The position numbers and the translations under genes are program-made. The notes below the pieces were generated by a model, which saw only the letters and a list, made by a program, of their open reading frames with translations, was not told the DNA's origin and ran no database searches. From the NCBI RefSeq assembly GCF_028898945.1, contig NZ_CP118607.1, forward strand, positions 3,582,001 to 3,646,000: 64,000 nucleotides of DNA, written 5' to 3'. Source of the stretch: Pseudomonas sp. PSKL.D1. GTDB lineage: Bacteria > Pseudomonadota > Gammaproteobacteria > Pseudomonadales > Pseudomonadaceae. This document shows positions 8,162 through 16,522 of the stretch, one piece after another; within the stretch, counting starts at the first letter, position 1, and each line of letters opens with the position of its first letter.

Positions 8162-9868
8162 ATGCCGTCCACCCCCCTCCAAGCCGACGTACTGATCATC
8201 GGCTCCGGCGCTGCCGGCCTGGCTGCCGCGGTGACCGCCGCGTGGCACGGTCAAAAGGTCATCCTGGTGGAGAAGGCCCCCGAGTTTGGCGGCGCCACGG
8301 CCTGGTCCGGCGGTTGGGCATGGGTACCGCGCAACCCGCTGGCCCAACGCGCCGGTATCGTCGAAGACATCGAACAACCGCGCACCTACCTGCGTAACGA
8401 ACTGGGCGCCCATTACGATGCAGAGCGGGTCGATGCCTTCCTCGAAGCCTGCCCGCACATGGTCGCGTTCTTCGAAATACACACCGCGCTGCAATTTGCC
8501 GACGGCAACGGCATCCCCGACATGCATGGCGATACGCCGGGCGCCGCCACCGGCGGGCATCAAGTGATCGCCGCGCCGTACGATGCCCGCGAAGTTGCCA
8601 GCCTGCTGCCACGCCTGCGCAAGACGCTGCGCGAAACTTCATTCATGGGCATGCCGATCATGGCCGGCGCCGATCTGGCCGCGTTCCTCAACATGACCCG
8701 CTCGCCGCGCGCGTTCTGGCATGTGTGCAAGCGCTTTGGCCGGCACCTCTACCACCTGGCCCGTTACGGTCGGGCCATGCACCTGGTCAACGGCGTGGCA
8801 CTGGTGGCGCGGCTGGCGAAGTCGGCGCAGGATTTGGGCGTAACCCTGATGGCAAGCGCCCCCGCCAAGCGATTGCTGCTGGAAAACGGCCAGGTGCGCG
8901 GGGCCGTCATCGGCAGCGAGCAAGGCGACATCACGGTCCACGCTCGCGCCGTGGTACTGGCCGCGGGCGGCTTCCCCAACGACCCGCAACGCCGCCGCGA
9001 GCTGTTCCCGCACGATGCCAGCGGCCACGACAACCTTGCCTTGCCGCCGCCATCATGCGACGGCGACGGCCTGCGCCTGGGCGAGTCGGCAGGCGGCCGT
9101 GTGGCCACCCACCTGAAGTCACCGGTGGCCTGGGCACCGGTTTCCAAAGTCACCCACCGCGACGGCAGCGTCGGCCACTTCCCGCACATCATCGAACGCG
9201 GCAAGCCTGGCATCATCGGCGTGCTGGCCAATGGCAAGCGCTTTGTCAACGAAGCGCATGGTTACTACGACTACGTGTCGGCCATGGTAGCGGCTACGCC
9301 CCCTGGCGAGCAGCCTTGCTCATGGCTGATCTGTGATCGCCGCTTCCTGCGCCGTTATGGCCTGGGCCATGCCCGGCCCGCCCCGCTGCCCAGCTGGCCG
9401 CACGTGCGCAGCGGTTACCTCAAGCAAGGCGCCAGCATCGAGCAGTTGGCCCAGGCCTGTGGCATCGACCCCGCTGCGCTCAACGCCACGGTCAATGCCT
9501 ACAACACCCACGCTCGCAAAGGTGAAGACCCTGCATTTGGCAGAGGCTCCACACCCTTCAACCGTAAGCAGGGCGACCCCGCCCATGGTGGCCCTAACCC
9601 CTGTGTGGCGCCCATCGAGCAGGGCCCGTTCTACGCGGTGAAAGTGCAGCCCGGCTGCTTCGGCACATTCGCCGGGCTGCGTACCGACGGCCATGCCCGC
9701 GTACTGGATGAACACGACCGCCCCATCGCCGGCCTTTATGCGGCAGGCACTGACATGGCCAGCGTGTTCGGCGGCTGGTACCCCTCTGGCGGCATCAACC
9801 TTGGCCCGGCGCTGACCTTTGGCTACGTGGCGGGCAGGCATATCGCCGGAGCTACGGCCTACGAATGA
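8162..9868 (+). CDS. FAD-dependent oxidoreductase, 3-ketosteroid dehydrogenase/fumarate reductase flavoprotein family
   Basis: A 568-residue flavoprotein. The N-terminal dinucleotide-binding motif is VLIIGSGAAGLAAAVTAAWHG, followed by EKAPEFGGATAWSGGWAW. The C-terminal FAD-contact region reads GLYAAGTDMASVFGGWYPSGG(I)NLGPALTFG, as in KstD and soluble fumarate reductases. These enzymes desaturate or reduce a C-C bond next to a carbonyl or carboxylate. No signal peptide is seen, so it is cytoplasmic. The start at MPSTPL is chosen because GGAG lies 8 bases upstream and the preceding frame overlaps the operator. Genuine steroid genes are absent nearby. With a sugar-acid-type porter, a polyol dehydrogenase and a TIM-barrel enzyme as neighbours, a cyclic acid or hydroaromatic substrate is more likely than a steroid. 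Confidence 0.82.
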   Translation: MPSTPLQADVLIIGSGAAGLAAAVTAAWHGQKVILVEKAPEFGGATAWSGGWAWVPRNPLAQRAGIVEDIEQPRTYLRNELGAHYDAERVDAFLEACPHMVAFFEIHTALQFADGNGIPDMHGDTPGAATGGHQVIAAPYDAREVASLLPRLRKTLRETSFMGMPIMAGADLAAFLNMTRSPRAFWHVCKRFGRHLYHLARYGRAMHLVNGVALVARLAKSAQDLGVTLMASAPAKRLLLENGQVRGAVIGSEQGDITVHARAVVLAAGGFPNDPQRRRELFPHDASGHDNLALPPPSCDGDGLRLGESAGGRVATHLKSPVAWAPVSKVTHRDGSVGHFPHIIERGKPGIIGVLANGKRFVNEAHGYYDYVSAMVAATPPGEQPCSWLICDRRFLRRYGLGHARPAPLPSWPHVRSGYLKQGASIEQLAQACGIDPAALNATVNAYNTHARKGEDPAFGRGSTPFNRKQGDPAHGGPNPCVAPIEQGPFYAVKVQPGCFGTFAGLRTDGHARVLDEHDRPIAGLYAAGTDMASVFGGWYPSGGINLGPALTFGYVAGRHIAGATAYE

Positions 9869-9889
9869 CCCTGCGCCCGGAAAAGGGCG

Positions 9890-10030
9890 CTGTACCGCGT
9901 CGACTTCGCGATAGCCGACGCCCCTGCCTCTATCCAGGTGCTGCGTGACAGTGTGGTGCTCGAAGGCTCGCGGCAAGGCGTGTTGATGGAGGGATGGCGC
10001 AAGCTGGTGGCGGTGCTGATTGGGGATTGA
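9890..10030 (+). pseudogene. 3' remnant of an unidentified coding sequence
   Basis: After the flavoprotein stop there are 46 in-frame codons ending in TGA (beginning LYRVDFAIADAP, ending KLVAVLIGD) with no ATG/GTG start and no ribosome binding site. Composition and codon use look protein-coding. The tail loosely resembles the C-terminus of an HlyD-type adaptor, but I am not confident of that. It looks like what remains after a deletion at the left border of the effector/immunity island. Confidence 0.35.
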
Positions 10031-10090
10031 GCTTTTTACAGGTTGTTTCAGAATCACTGCTGAAAAAACTGCGTTCAAGCGGCTTTACGA

Positions 10091-10705
10091 TTAGAAATCC
10101 GAGAAGCTGTAAGGCTTTAGAGCGGAAATTTGAGACAGCAAAACCAAATGTTCCATAGCCTTGACCTTCTCAGCGCTCTCAAGCCCCCCGCTCCCTCCCA
10201 AAGTCATTGCAGGAACAAAAGCGTACACTTCATCGTACCTCAACCCACCGAGCTTTTTCTTGACGGGTTCAAACAAGTCGTCAAAGTCATCAGCTTCTCG
10301 ATCCCGCATCACGAAAAAATTCTGTACATGCCTGTCCATGTTTACCACTTTTCTGTTGCTACCTACATAACACCCCAGATACCCGACTATCTTCAGCGAA
10401 AAACCTGTCTGCTCTCCAAAAAGATAGAGGTCACCAAATGCACTTCGAGCGATCAAATGGTATGTATCCCTCGACCCAAGAGGCGTACCGCCAATCCATG
10501 CTTCAACGACGCCCTCGTATTCCTGAGGATTAACCGTCCAAAACAATCCATCCGCATAGCCACACCAGCCGTGCTCTTGCCAATACGCTAGCAACTGAGC
10601 AGGCAATTTACCCTTGTAGCGTTCAATACTTGAAGGCGGCACTTCCTGTCGACACAGAGGACCATCCATTGTTTCGAGAAATAGCGCAAAAGCCTCATCC
10701 ATCAT
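10091..10705 (-). CDS. GAD-like/DUF1851 domain immunity protein, copy 4
   Basis: A protein of about 204 residues from MMDEAFALF. It has the features shared by all four copies: an N-terminal GAD-like block (RQEVPPSSIERY, GKLPAQLLAYWQEHGWCGY, FWTVNPQEYEGVV), then the DUF1851 half (DTYHLIARSAFGDLYLFGE, FDDLFEPVKKKLG, DEVYAFVPAMTLGG, MEHLVLLSQI). This two-domain arrangement is known from Tdi-type immunity proteins that neutralise Tde/Ntox15 DNases in Agrobacterium. It is the most effector-distal copy and overlaps copy 3 by about 11 bases. The start could be either of two adjacent ATGs (10705 or 10702). An immunity role is inferred from family and position. Confidence 0.78.
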   Translation of the reverse strand: MMDEAFALFLETMDGPLCRQEVPPSSIERYKGKLPAQLLAYWQEHGWCGYADGLFWTVNPQEYEGVVEAWIGGTPLGSRDTYHLIARSAFGDLYLFGEQTGFSLKIVGYLGCYVGSNRKVVNMDRHVQNFFVMRDREADDFDDLFEPVKKKLGGLRYDEVYAFVPAMTLGGSGGLESAEKVKAMEHLVLLSQISALKPYSFSDF

Positions 10706-11324
10706 AAGCGCCCGAACTAAAATCATAGGGCTCAAGCTTTTGAATTTGGGAAAGCAAGGTCAGATGCTCTATCACACTTACTTTTTCCAAGTTTTTAATG
10801 GAGTCATGACCGCCCAGCAGGAGTGCCGGCCTGAAACCATACACCTCATTACTCTTTAAAGGACCCAGCTTCTTCAAGGCTGGCGCGAAAAGCTCGCCAT
10901 AGTCGCTCTGCTCCGCATCATTGTTTATAAAAAAACATTGAAAATTCTTTTCCAGTTGGTCCGAACCATACAAAGAGTCTCGCAATATGTAACGGCTCAA
11001 AGGTGCGGTGATCTCAAGCGACGCACCCGTTTTTTCGCCCCAAAAATAGAGGTCTCCGAAGGCACCTCTAGCAATCAAGTGGTATGTATCGATGGGCTCC
11101 AACGTTGTGCCCTCAAGCCATGAGGTGACTACCCCTTCGTAATCTTGAGGATTGACCAGCCAAAAAATCCCGTTGCCGTAAGCACACCAGCCATGCTCGA
11201 CCCAATATTTCAGCAGCAGGTCGGGTAGCTTCCCCTCATAGCGTTCGATGCTTGACGGGGGGACTTCCTGGCGCCCAGTGGCTTTTCCAACTTTCTCCAG
11301 GAAGCGAGCGTAAAGCCTATCCAT
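10695..11324 (-). CDS. GAD-like/DUF1851 domain immunity protein, copy 3
   Basis: A protein of about 209 residues starting MDRLYARFLEK, with AGAAG-like purines upstream. It keeps the shared blocks RQEVPPSSIERYEGKLP, YWVEHGWCAYGNGIFW, DTYHLIARGAFGDLYFWGEKTG and EVYGFRPALLLGG. The middle segment (about residues 120-150) differs strongly from the other copies, which suggests diversified specificity. It overlaps copy 4 at its 3' end and lies 74 bases downstream of copy 2. A longer frame back to 11390 exists but adds sequence absent from the paralogues. Probably a cytoplasmic inhibitor of a cognate nuclease toxin. Confidence 0.78.
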   Translation of the reverse strand: MDRLYARFLEKVGKATGRQEVPPSSIERYEGKLPDLLLKYWVEHGWCAYGNGIFWLVNPQDYEGVVTSWLEGTTLEPIDTYHLIARGAFGDLYFWGEKTGASLEITAPLSRYILRDSLYGSDQLEKNFQCFFINNDAEQSDYGELFAPALKKLGPLKSNEVYGFRPALLLGGHDSIKNLEKVSVIEHLTLLSQIQKLEPYDFSSGAYDG

Positions 11325-11398
11325 ACATATGCTTCTCAGATGCGGTAACAAAATTGGGTTCAGGAGGCTTGATTCGGCATTTGGTGCCACATAACTGC

Positions 11399-12064
11399 CT
11401 AAATATCTTCCTGACTAAACGGCCTAAAATCGGCAAGTTGCGAGAGAAACACCAAATGCTCCACGCACTTGACTTTCTCAATAGACTCCACCTCTGTGCG
11501 CCCACCCAACCCCAGCGCAGGAACAAACCCATACATCTCATCAGCGCTCGGCGCACCCAGCTTTTTTTTAGCCGACTTGAAAAGCCCGTCAAAGTCGTTG
11601 TACTCCTCATCCATCAAGAGGAGGAAATTCTGAGTATTCAAATCCCTATCCTCAAAGACAACAGCGTCATCTATCAAGGAGTATCTTGAAACCGGAGCAT
11701 CAATAGACAGTGAAAAACCAGTCCTCTCCCCGTACAGATACAAATCTCCAAAAGCGCTTCTAGCGACTAAGTGATAGGTATCACGCCCCTCCAAGGCTGT
11801 GCCTGAAAGCCAGGCTGCAACTACCCCTTCGTACTCCTGAGGATTAACAACCCAGAATAACCCCTCACCACAACCAAACCAGCCATGCTCTAACCAATAG
11901 CCCAGCAACAGATCAGGCAGTTTTCCTTTGTACCTTTCGACACTTGATGGCGGCACCTCTTGCCTGCTCGTAATCTTGCCGTTTTTCTGTAGAAACCTAG
12001 CAAAAATCTCGTCCTTCACTTGAAGCCATAGCCTCCTACCGGATTTTTCAACATTCTCAAACAT
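11399..12064 (-). CDS. GAD-like/DUF1851 domain immunity protein, copy 2
   Basis: A product of up to 221 residues. The paralogue-like region starts at about residue 17 (VKDEIFARFLQK). A GTG there (12016) has GGAGG about 12 bases upstream, whereas the ATG at 12064 has a purine tract directly against it, so the true start is uncertain. The shared blocks RQEVPPSSVERYKGKLP, YWLEHGWFG, FWVVNPQEYEGVV, DTYHLVARSAFGDLYLYGE and DEMYGFVPALGLGG are intact. It is closest in its N-terminal half to copy 4. There is a 50-base gap to copy 1 upstream. Role as for the other copies. Confidence 0.78.
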   Translation of the reverse strand: MFENVEKSGRRLWLQVKDEIFARFLQKNGKITSRQEVPPSSVERYKGKLPDLLLGYWLEHGWFGCGEGLFWVVNPQEYEGVVAAWLSGTALEGRDTYHLVARSAFGDLYLYGERTGFSLSIDAPVSRYSLIDDAVVFEDRDLNTQNFLLLMDEEYNDFDGLFKSAKKKLGAPSADEMYGFVPALGLGGRTEVESIEKVKCVEHLVFLSQLADFRPFSQEDI

Positions 12065-12114
12065 CCCTCGGCAAGGGTGGTGACTTCTACGTTGGCGGGC
12101 CTGTGATAATTATT

Positions 12115-12735
12115 TTAATTCAGGTCGGAAATCGTATATTTGCGCAGCCCATCAAGTTGCGACAAGAATATCATGTGCTCAAAAGCTTTCACTTTTTCAA
12201 TGCATTTAAGCGTCGCCGAGCCACCAAGTTGTAAAGCGGGTGTAAAACCGTAAATCTCATCCTGACTGACAACCCCTAATTTACGCCTCGCCAAATCAAA
12301 AAGATCATCGAAATCCAGATACTCTCTATTGAGTGACAGTAAAAACGCCTGAAGTGCTCTATTCATGGCCTGCGGCAATCGGTTAATGGGATTGTGCATA
12401 TATCGGGAAACGTTGCAATAAATGCGCAACGAAGGCCCGGTTTTTTCGCCCCACAGATACAAATCACCAAAGGCGTTACGTGCAATAACATGGTATGTAT
12501 CGTCTGGATTGAAACTCGATGATATCAACCAACTCGCAAGCACACCCTCATACTCCTGGGGATTGACTAACCAAAAAATACCATCTCCATATCCACACCA
12601 CCCATGCTCCTTCCAATAATCGAGCAAGAGATCGGGCAGCAGCCCTTGATAGCGCTCCACGCTCGTGGGCGGAACTTCTTGCCGATGACAAACGCCCCCA
12701 ACAGTTTCCAGAAATATCGAATACACCTCATCCAT
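12115..12735 (-). CDS. GAD-like/DUF1851 immunity protein, cognate to the Ntox15 effector
   Basis: A 206-residue protein with a good ribosome binding site (GGAGAG, 6-7 bases). It begins 12 bases after the effector stop, the position expected for the cognate immunity gene, so effector and immunity are translationally close. It has the GAD-like half (RQEVPPTSVERYQG, YWKEHGWCGYGDGIFW, VNPQEYEGV) and the DUF1851 half (DTYHVIARNAFGDLYLWGEKTG, FDDLFDLARRKLG, DEIYGFTPALQLGG). In Agrobacterium, Tdi1 of this architecture blocks the Tde1 DNase. Lower GC and more A/T-ending codons than the flanking genes indicate horizontal origin. Confidence 0.85.
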   Translation of the reverse strand: MDEVYSIFLETVGGVCHRQEVPPTSVERYQGLLPDLLLDYWKEHGWCGYGDGIFWLVNPQEYEGVLASWLISSSFNPDDTYHVIARNAFGDLYLWGEKTGPSLRIYCNVSRYMHNPINRLPQAMNRALQAFLLSLNREYLDFDDLFDLARRKLGVVSQDEIYGFTPALQLGGSATLKCIEKVKAFEHMIFLSQLDGLRKYTISDLN

Positions 12736-12747
12736 TGCGACTCTCCT

Positions 12748-14085
12748 TCAACACTTATGCAACTTTACATTCATCAGCGTAGGCACGCCATTCGATTTTG
12801 GAGCACGTTCAGCTGCGCGCTTCAAACTTTCAATTTTCGACCTCCACTGTGGGCCAATCGAGGCGTTGACTCGTCTGTCACCAAAGTCAGCAATTACGTC
12901 CTTACCCCCTGCAAACAGGTCCGGATTGTGGAGTGCGGCCAGCGTGCTCATTGTTTGCCTGGCTCTTGCTTCAGCAATTAACCTGGCCTTACTCGGAGTC
13001 ATTGTTTCAAGTAATTCCTCATAAGCTCTGTTCACTAGATCATGCTGCAACTGCTTACGCGCACGTTTGGCTTCCTGTGGATCTCGTTTGATTGGATTCG
13101 CAACATTCTCCAAAAACTCCTCAACCGTCAGCCGATTCAACCCCTCCTGCTGCCCCTTCAACTGCCGCTCGAACTCGGCATGCTTGGACACCGGCAAATT
13201 GTCCGCCTTGAAACACGCCACCGTATGCAACGGCATGCTACCGGGCTTAGCCGTGGAAGGCTCTTTGTCTTTCCCCGCAGGCCGATTGGGCTGCGGCTCA
13301 TCCATCGCCCCCGTGCGCCGCTCCGGCCGTTGTAAATCCGGCCGCTGCTTCAACCCTTCTTCATGCTTGAGCATCCACTGCCCCAGCCGCGCCCCTTTGC
13401 TGCTGGCCGCCATTTCCTGCGCCAGCACCCGCGCATCGCCACGCCCGCGGGTGAGGTACGCCACAATCCCGCCAAGCAACAACACCACCATTTCCACATG
13501 GCCCTGGGCAATGTGGTGGGTCGCTTTGGAAATCGCGAACGGGTCGTCGCGGCACAGCGGGCCGGCGCTTTCATGGCCGCAGGTGCCTTCCCAGGCTGCA
13601 TGGATGCCGTTCAGGTAGTACTCGCCGATACGCGGCAGGTCGTCGATGAAGAACTCGGCAACCGACGCCAGCCCGAGCACGCCGAGGATCCAGCCGCTGA
13701 CGGTAAGGCCCATGGCCGCGCCCGCGCCCGCAAAGGGGATAACACCGGCACCGCCGGTAAACACCCCGGCCCCGGCACCGATCAGGCCGCCGGTGATGGT
13801 GCTGCCGGCGACGATCATCGCCATCTGCGCCACCACCTTCAGCAACTCGTCGACGATGCTGTTGATGTCCAGTTCGGCAAAGCGCTGGCGCAGCAGGTGC
13901 GCGGCCTGCCATTCGGCCCGGTTGAACGCGGTGCGCACCGCGCCGATGCGGCGCAGGTTCAGGCCGAGGGTGGCGACTTCTTCATTGTTGGGGCTGCGAA
14001 AGTGGCCACCGGTCTGGTAGCCCATCTTGTCGATGACACGTGATTCGATCTCGAGCCACGAGGGCACGAGGTAGTCCAGATACAT
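12748..14085 (-). CDS. probable type VI secretion DNase effector: glycine zipper plus Ntox15 domain
   Basis: A 445-residue toxin. Residues 1-80 form an N-terminal targeting region (DUF6861-like). Residues 84-146 are glycine/alanine-rich and hydrophobic (STITGGLIGAGAGVF, IPFAGAGAAMGLTVSGW), a glycine zipper like the one in Agrobacterium Tde1. About residues 285-430 form an Ntox15-type toxin domain with the diagnostic HxxD motif, His386-Asn-Pro-Asp389, followed by FGDRRVNASIGPQW. Ntox15 domains are DNases. There is no signal peptide. GGGAGA precedes the ATG by 7 bases. No hcp, vgrG, PAAR or adaptor gene is nearby, so it must use a secretion apparatus encoded elsewhere. The central part is GC-rich and the 3' toxin end is lower in GC, a pattern typical of toxin-domain swapping. 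Confidence 0.85.
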   Translation of the reverse strand: MYLDYLVPSWLEIESRVIDKMGYQTGGHFRSPNNEEVATLGLNLRRIGAVRTAFNRAEWQAAHLLRQRFAELDINSIVDELLKVVAQMAMIVAGSTITGGLIGAGAGVFTGGAGVIPFAGAGAAMGLTVSGWILGVLGLASVAEFFIDDLPRIGEYYLNGIHAAWEGTCGHESAGPLCRDDPFAISKATHHIAQGHVEMVVLLLGGIVAYLTRGRGDARVLAQEMAASSKGARLGQWMLKHEEGLKQRPDLQRPERRTGAMDEPQPNRPAGKDKEPSTAKPGSMPLHTVACFKADNLPVSKHAEFERQLKGQQEGLNRLTVEEFLENVANPIKRDPQEAKRARKQLQHDLVNRAYEELLETMTPSKARLIAEARARQTMSTLAALHNPDLFAGGKDVIADFGDRRVNASIGPQWRSKIESLKRAAERAPKSNGVPTLMNVKLHKC

Positions 14086-14316
14086 GAGGTGTCTCCCTGA
14101 CAGCGTGTGCAGGGGAAATCACATCATGGAATCGTCTGGGAAATTTCCCGGCCATTTGTAGGAAAGTTAGACTTCTTAAAGGGTATTTGTTACCTCCCTG
14201 TATGAGGCCCTGCTGGCAACCCATAAAAAGTTAAGCGATCTTAATACCGTGCCCATGGTCATAGCCCTTAGCGATGGTCATCATTGCGCTTACTTTCTCC
14301 AGCCTTGGAACCTCAC

Positions 14317-14892
14317 ATGGACGCTCTGCCAGAACCCAGCCGCTGCAAACGCCTCAAAGCCTCCAGCAGCCGTGACCACGACAGTGTCGATGAACTGGTG
14401 ATGGCCGCGCGCCCCTTCGAAGACCGCGAACGCTACGCGCGTTTTTTGCAGGTGCAGCATCGCTTCCATGGCAGCCTGCAAGCACTTTACCTTGATGAAC
14501 AGCTCAACCAGCGCCTGCCCGGCCTGGCCCAGCTGTCACGCTTCGACGCCGTCGAAACCGACCTGCGCGACCTGGGCATGCCCCTGCCCGCAGCGCCCCA
14601 GCCGGTCATCGCCACCCCGGCGCAAGCCCTGGGCTGGCTTTACTGCAGCGAAGGTTCCAACCTGGGCGCGGCATTTCTGTTCAAGCAAACACAACGCCTG
14701 GGCCTTGATGGTGACGCCGGCGCCCGTCACCTGGCGCCGCACCCGGATGGCCGCGCCCTGCACTGGCGCGAGTTCGTGGCCAAGCTCGATGGCCTGACGC
14801 TGACTGCCGAAGAAGAAGCCGAAGCCGTGGCCGGTGCCATTGCCGCGTTCGACAGCTACCGCCACCACCTGCGTGCGGTGTTTACCCACTGA
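14317..14892 (+). CDS. bphO: biliverdin-producing heme oxygenase
   Basis: A 191-residue all-helical heme oxygenase of the bacterial BphO/HemO type. The N-terminal segment RDHDSVDELVM carries the likely proximal heme-ligating His. MAARPFEDRERYARFLQVQHRFH is characteristic of the phytochrome-associated group. GWLYCSEGSNLGAAFLF is the distal-helix glycine motif. It opens heme to biliverdin, CO and iron, and biliverdin is the chromophore of bacteriophytochromes. A bacteriophytochrome is encoded 37 kb away in this window rather than next to it. The start is at the ATG of MDALPEPS; the longer frame would use TTG at 14284 without a ribosome binding site. The gene is divergent from the effector. Confidence 0.85.
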   Translation: MDALPEPSRCKRLKASSSRDHDSVDELVMAARPFEDRERYARFLQVQHRFHGSLQALYLDEQLNQRLPGLAQLSRFDAVETDLRDLGMPLPAAPQPVIATPAQALGWLYCSEGSNLGAAFLFKQTQRLGLDGDAGARHLAPHPDGRALHWREFVAKLDGLTLTAEEEAEAVAGAIAAFDSYRHHLRAVFTH

Positions 14893-15178
14893 GCCGGGTG
14901 CACATTTGACGACAGTTTCAACGTGCTGCTGGCGGTTTGCGGCCCCAGCATCATTGACTTCGCGTAAAGGTGCACTTGCACGTCAGATTGTGTCGTCTAA
15001 AGTTTTAACGCTTGCCTACAGGTATTAGCGTCTCGCTCAAAAGTTCCCGATGTCGTGAAAAGAGAGCTTCAGCATCGGGCCAGTCATCTGCATCCTGTCT
15101 ACCCTGCTTCTACTACGCATCAACCTTCGCTGGTAGTTGCCCTAAACGGTACAGCGCTTCAGTAAAAAGGAGCGTGTG
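14893..15178. other. intergenic region before the FadL-type gene
   Basis: 286 bases with no credible gene on either strand. The middle (about 14970-15040) is locally AT-richer and is the natural place for the promoter of the outer-membrane channel gene. I see no clear terminator, riboswitch or structured RNA. The last bases hold a strong AAGGAG ribosome binding site for the gene at 15179. Confidence 0.4.
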
Positions 15179-16471
15179 ATGGAACCGGTGTACTGTCTTC
15201 GACGCTCGGCTGCCGTGCTGTTGTGCATCGCCGGGCTGGCCGGCCAAAGCGCATGGGCCGGCGGCATCCTCATTTACGAGGCAGGCCAGGAAGGCAATGG
15301 CCTGGCCAACGCAGGCGCGGCCGCACTGGCCACCGACCCCAGCGTGCTGATGAGCAACCCGGCCGGCATTACCCGCCTCAAGGGCACCCAGGTCAGCGCC
15401 AATGCGCAAGTCATTCTGGGCGACCTGCGTTTTTCCCGTGACAGCAGCAACCAGTTCGATGGCAACGAAGGCGGCAACGCGCTGCAGTACCTGCCCGGCG
15501 CCAGCCTGTTCATCACCCACCAGCTCGACGACCGCTCGGCCATCGGCTTTGGCATGTATGGCAACTTCGGGCTGGCGCTGGACTATGACGATGATTGGGC
15601 GGGCCGCTACTTCACCCAGGAAGCGGCGGTGATCGGCATGTCGCTGCAACCCACCTGGGCCTATAAGTTCACCGACGACCTGTCGATAGGCGTGGGCCCG
15701 CGCATCATGCTCGGCTACTACCGCACCGAGATGGCCATCAACAACAACCTGCTGGGGCTGGCCGACCGGCCGGACGGCCAGCTGGAGTACAAGGACACCG
15801 ACGTGGGCGTGGGGGTCAACCTTGGCCTGCTCTACCAGGTCGATGCCCGCACCCGCGTGGGCTTGGCCTACACCAGCAAGGTCAAGCTGGAGTTCGAGGA
15901 CAAACCGCACCTGAGCGACATCAGCAACCCGCTGATCAACGTTGCCCTGCGCCGGCTCGAAGTGGACTCGCTGGAACTCGACCTCAATGTGCCGCAAACC
16001 GTCACTTTCAGCATCGCCCACGAACTGGACGAACAGTGGACCCTGCTCGGTACGCTCAACTGGCAGGACTGGAGCGAGTTCGGCGATGTCGGCGTGGAAG
16101 TCGACAGCAACGCTGGCGGCACCAGCCGCACGGTCGACCGCAAGTACAAGGACACCTGGCACGCCTCGGTCGGCGCCCAGTACCAGGCCACGCCGAAGTG
16201 GCGCTGGAGCATGGGCCTGGGCTACGACAGCTCGGCGGTGGACGACGAGGACCGCACCGTCGACAACCCCATGGGCGAGGCCTGGCGGCTGGCAGCCGGG
16301 GTCAACTACCAGGTCGACGAAGGCCTGGACGTGCACCTTGCGTACACCCTGGTGTGGCTCGGCGACATGGACGTCGAGCAAACCAAGGCACGCTCCGGCA
16401 CCACCCTGTCGGGCAGTTACGACAACAGCGCACTGCACATCATCGGTGGCGGCGCCACCTGGCGGTTCTGA
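15179..16471 (+). CDS. FadL/TodX (OmpP1) family outer-membrane channel
   Basis: A 430-residue beta-barrel precursor. The signal peptide (RRSAAVLLCIAGLAGQSAWA) is followed by the FadL N-terminal hatch region with the conserved NPA motif (LMSNPAGITRLKG). The C-terminus ends in aromatic Phe (GGGATWRF), the usual signal for barrel insertion. FadL-type channels take up long-chain fatty acids or hydrophobic aromatics by lateral diffusion. AAGGAG stands 6-7 bases before the ATG at 15179. It is followed by a lipoprotein and an AraC regulator in the same direction; the regulator may respond to its substrate. The substrate is not predictable. Confidence 0.87.
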   Translation: MEPVYCLRRSAAVLLCIAGLAGQSAWAGGILIYEAGQEGNGLANAGAAALATDPSVLMSNPAGITRLKGTQVSANAQVILGDLRFSRDSSNQFDGNEGGNALQYLPGASLFITHQLDDRSAIGFGMYGNFGLALDYDDDWAGRYFTQEAAVIGMSLQPTWAYKFTDDLSIGVGPRIMLGYYRTEMAINNNLLGLADRPDGQLEYKDTDVGVGVNLGLLYQVDARTRVGLAYTSKVKLEFEDKPHLSDISNPLINVALRRLEVDSLELDLNVPQTVTFSIAHELDEQWTLLGTLNWQDWSEFGDVGVEVDSNAGGTSRTVDRKYKDTWHASVGAQYQATPKWRWSMGLGYDSSAVDDEDRTVDNPMGEAWRLAAGVNYQVDEGLDVHLAYTLVWLGDMDVEQTKARSGTTLSGSYDNSALHIIGGGATWRF

Positions 16472-16522
16472 GCCGCTCCGCATGGCTGCGGGGCTTTGAT
16501 CATCGTGAGAAGGAGACGCTGC

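Noticed and set aside
8162..9868. Steroid degradation gene
   Set aside because: Only the fold family matches KstD; no other steroid genes are present and the neighbours fit sugar-acid or hydroaromatic metabolism better.
10130..13618. Plus-strand open frames opposite the immunity and effector genes
   Set aside because: They have no ribosome binding sites, signals or recognisable domains and lie wholly antisense to better-supported genes.
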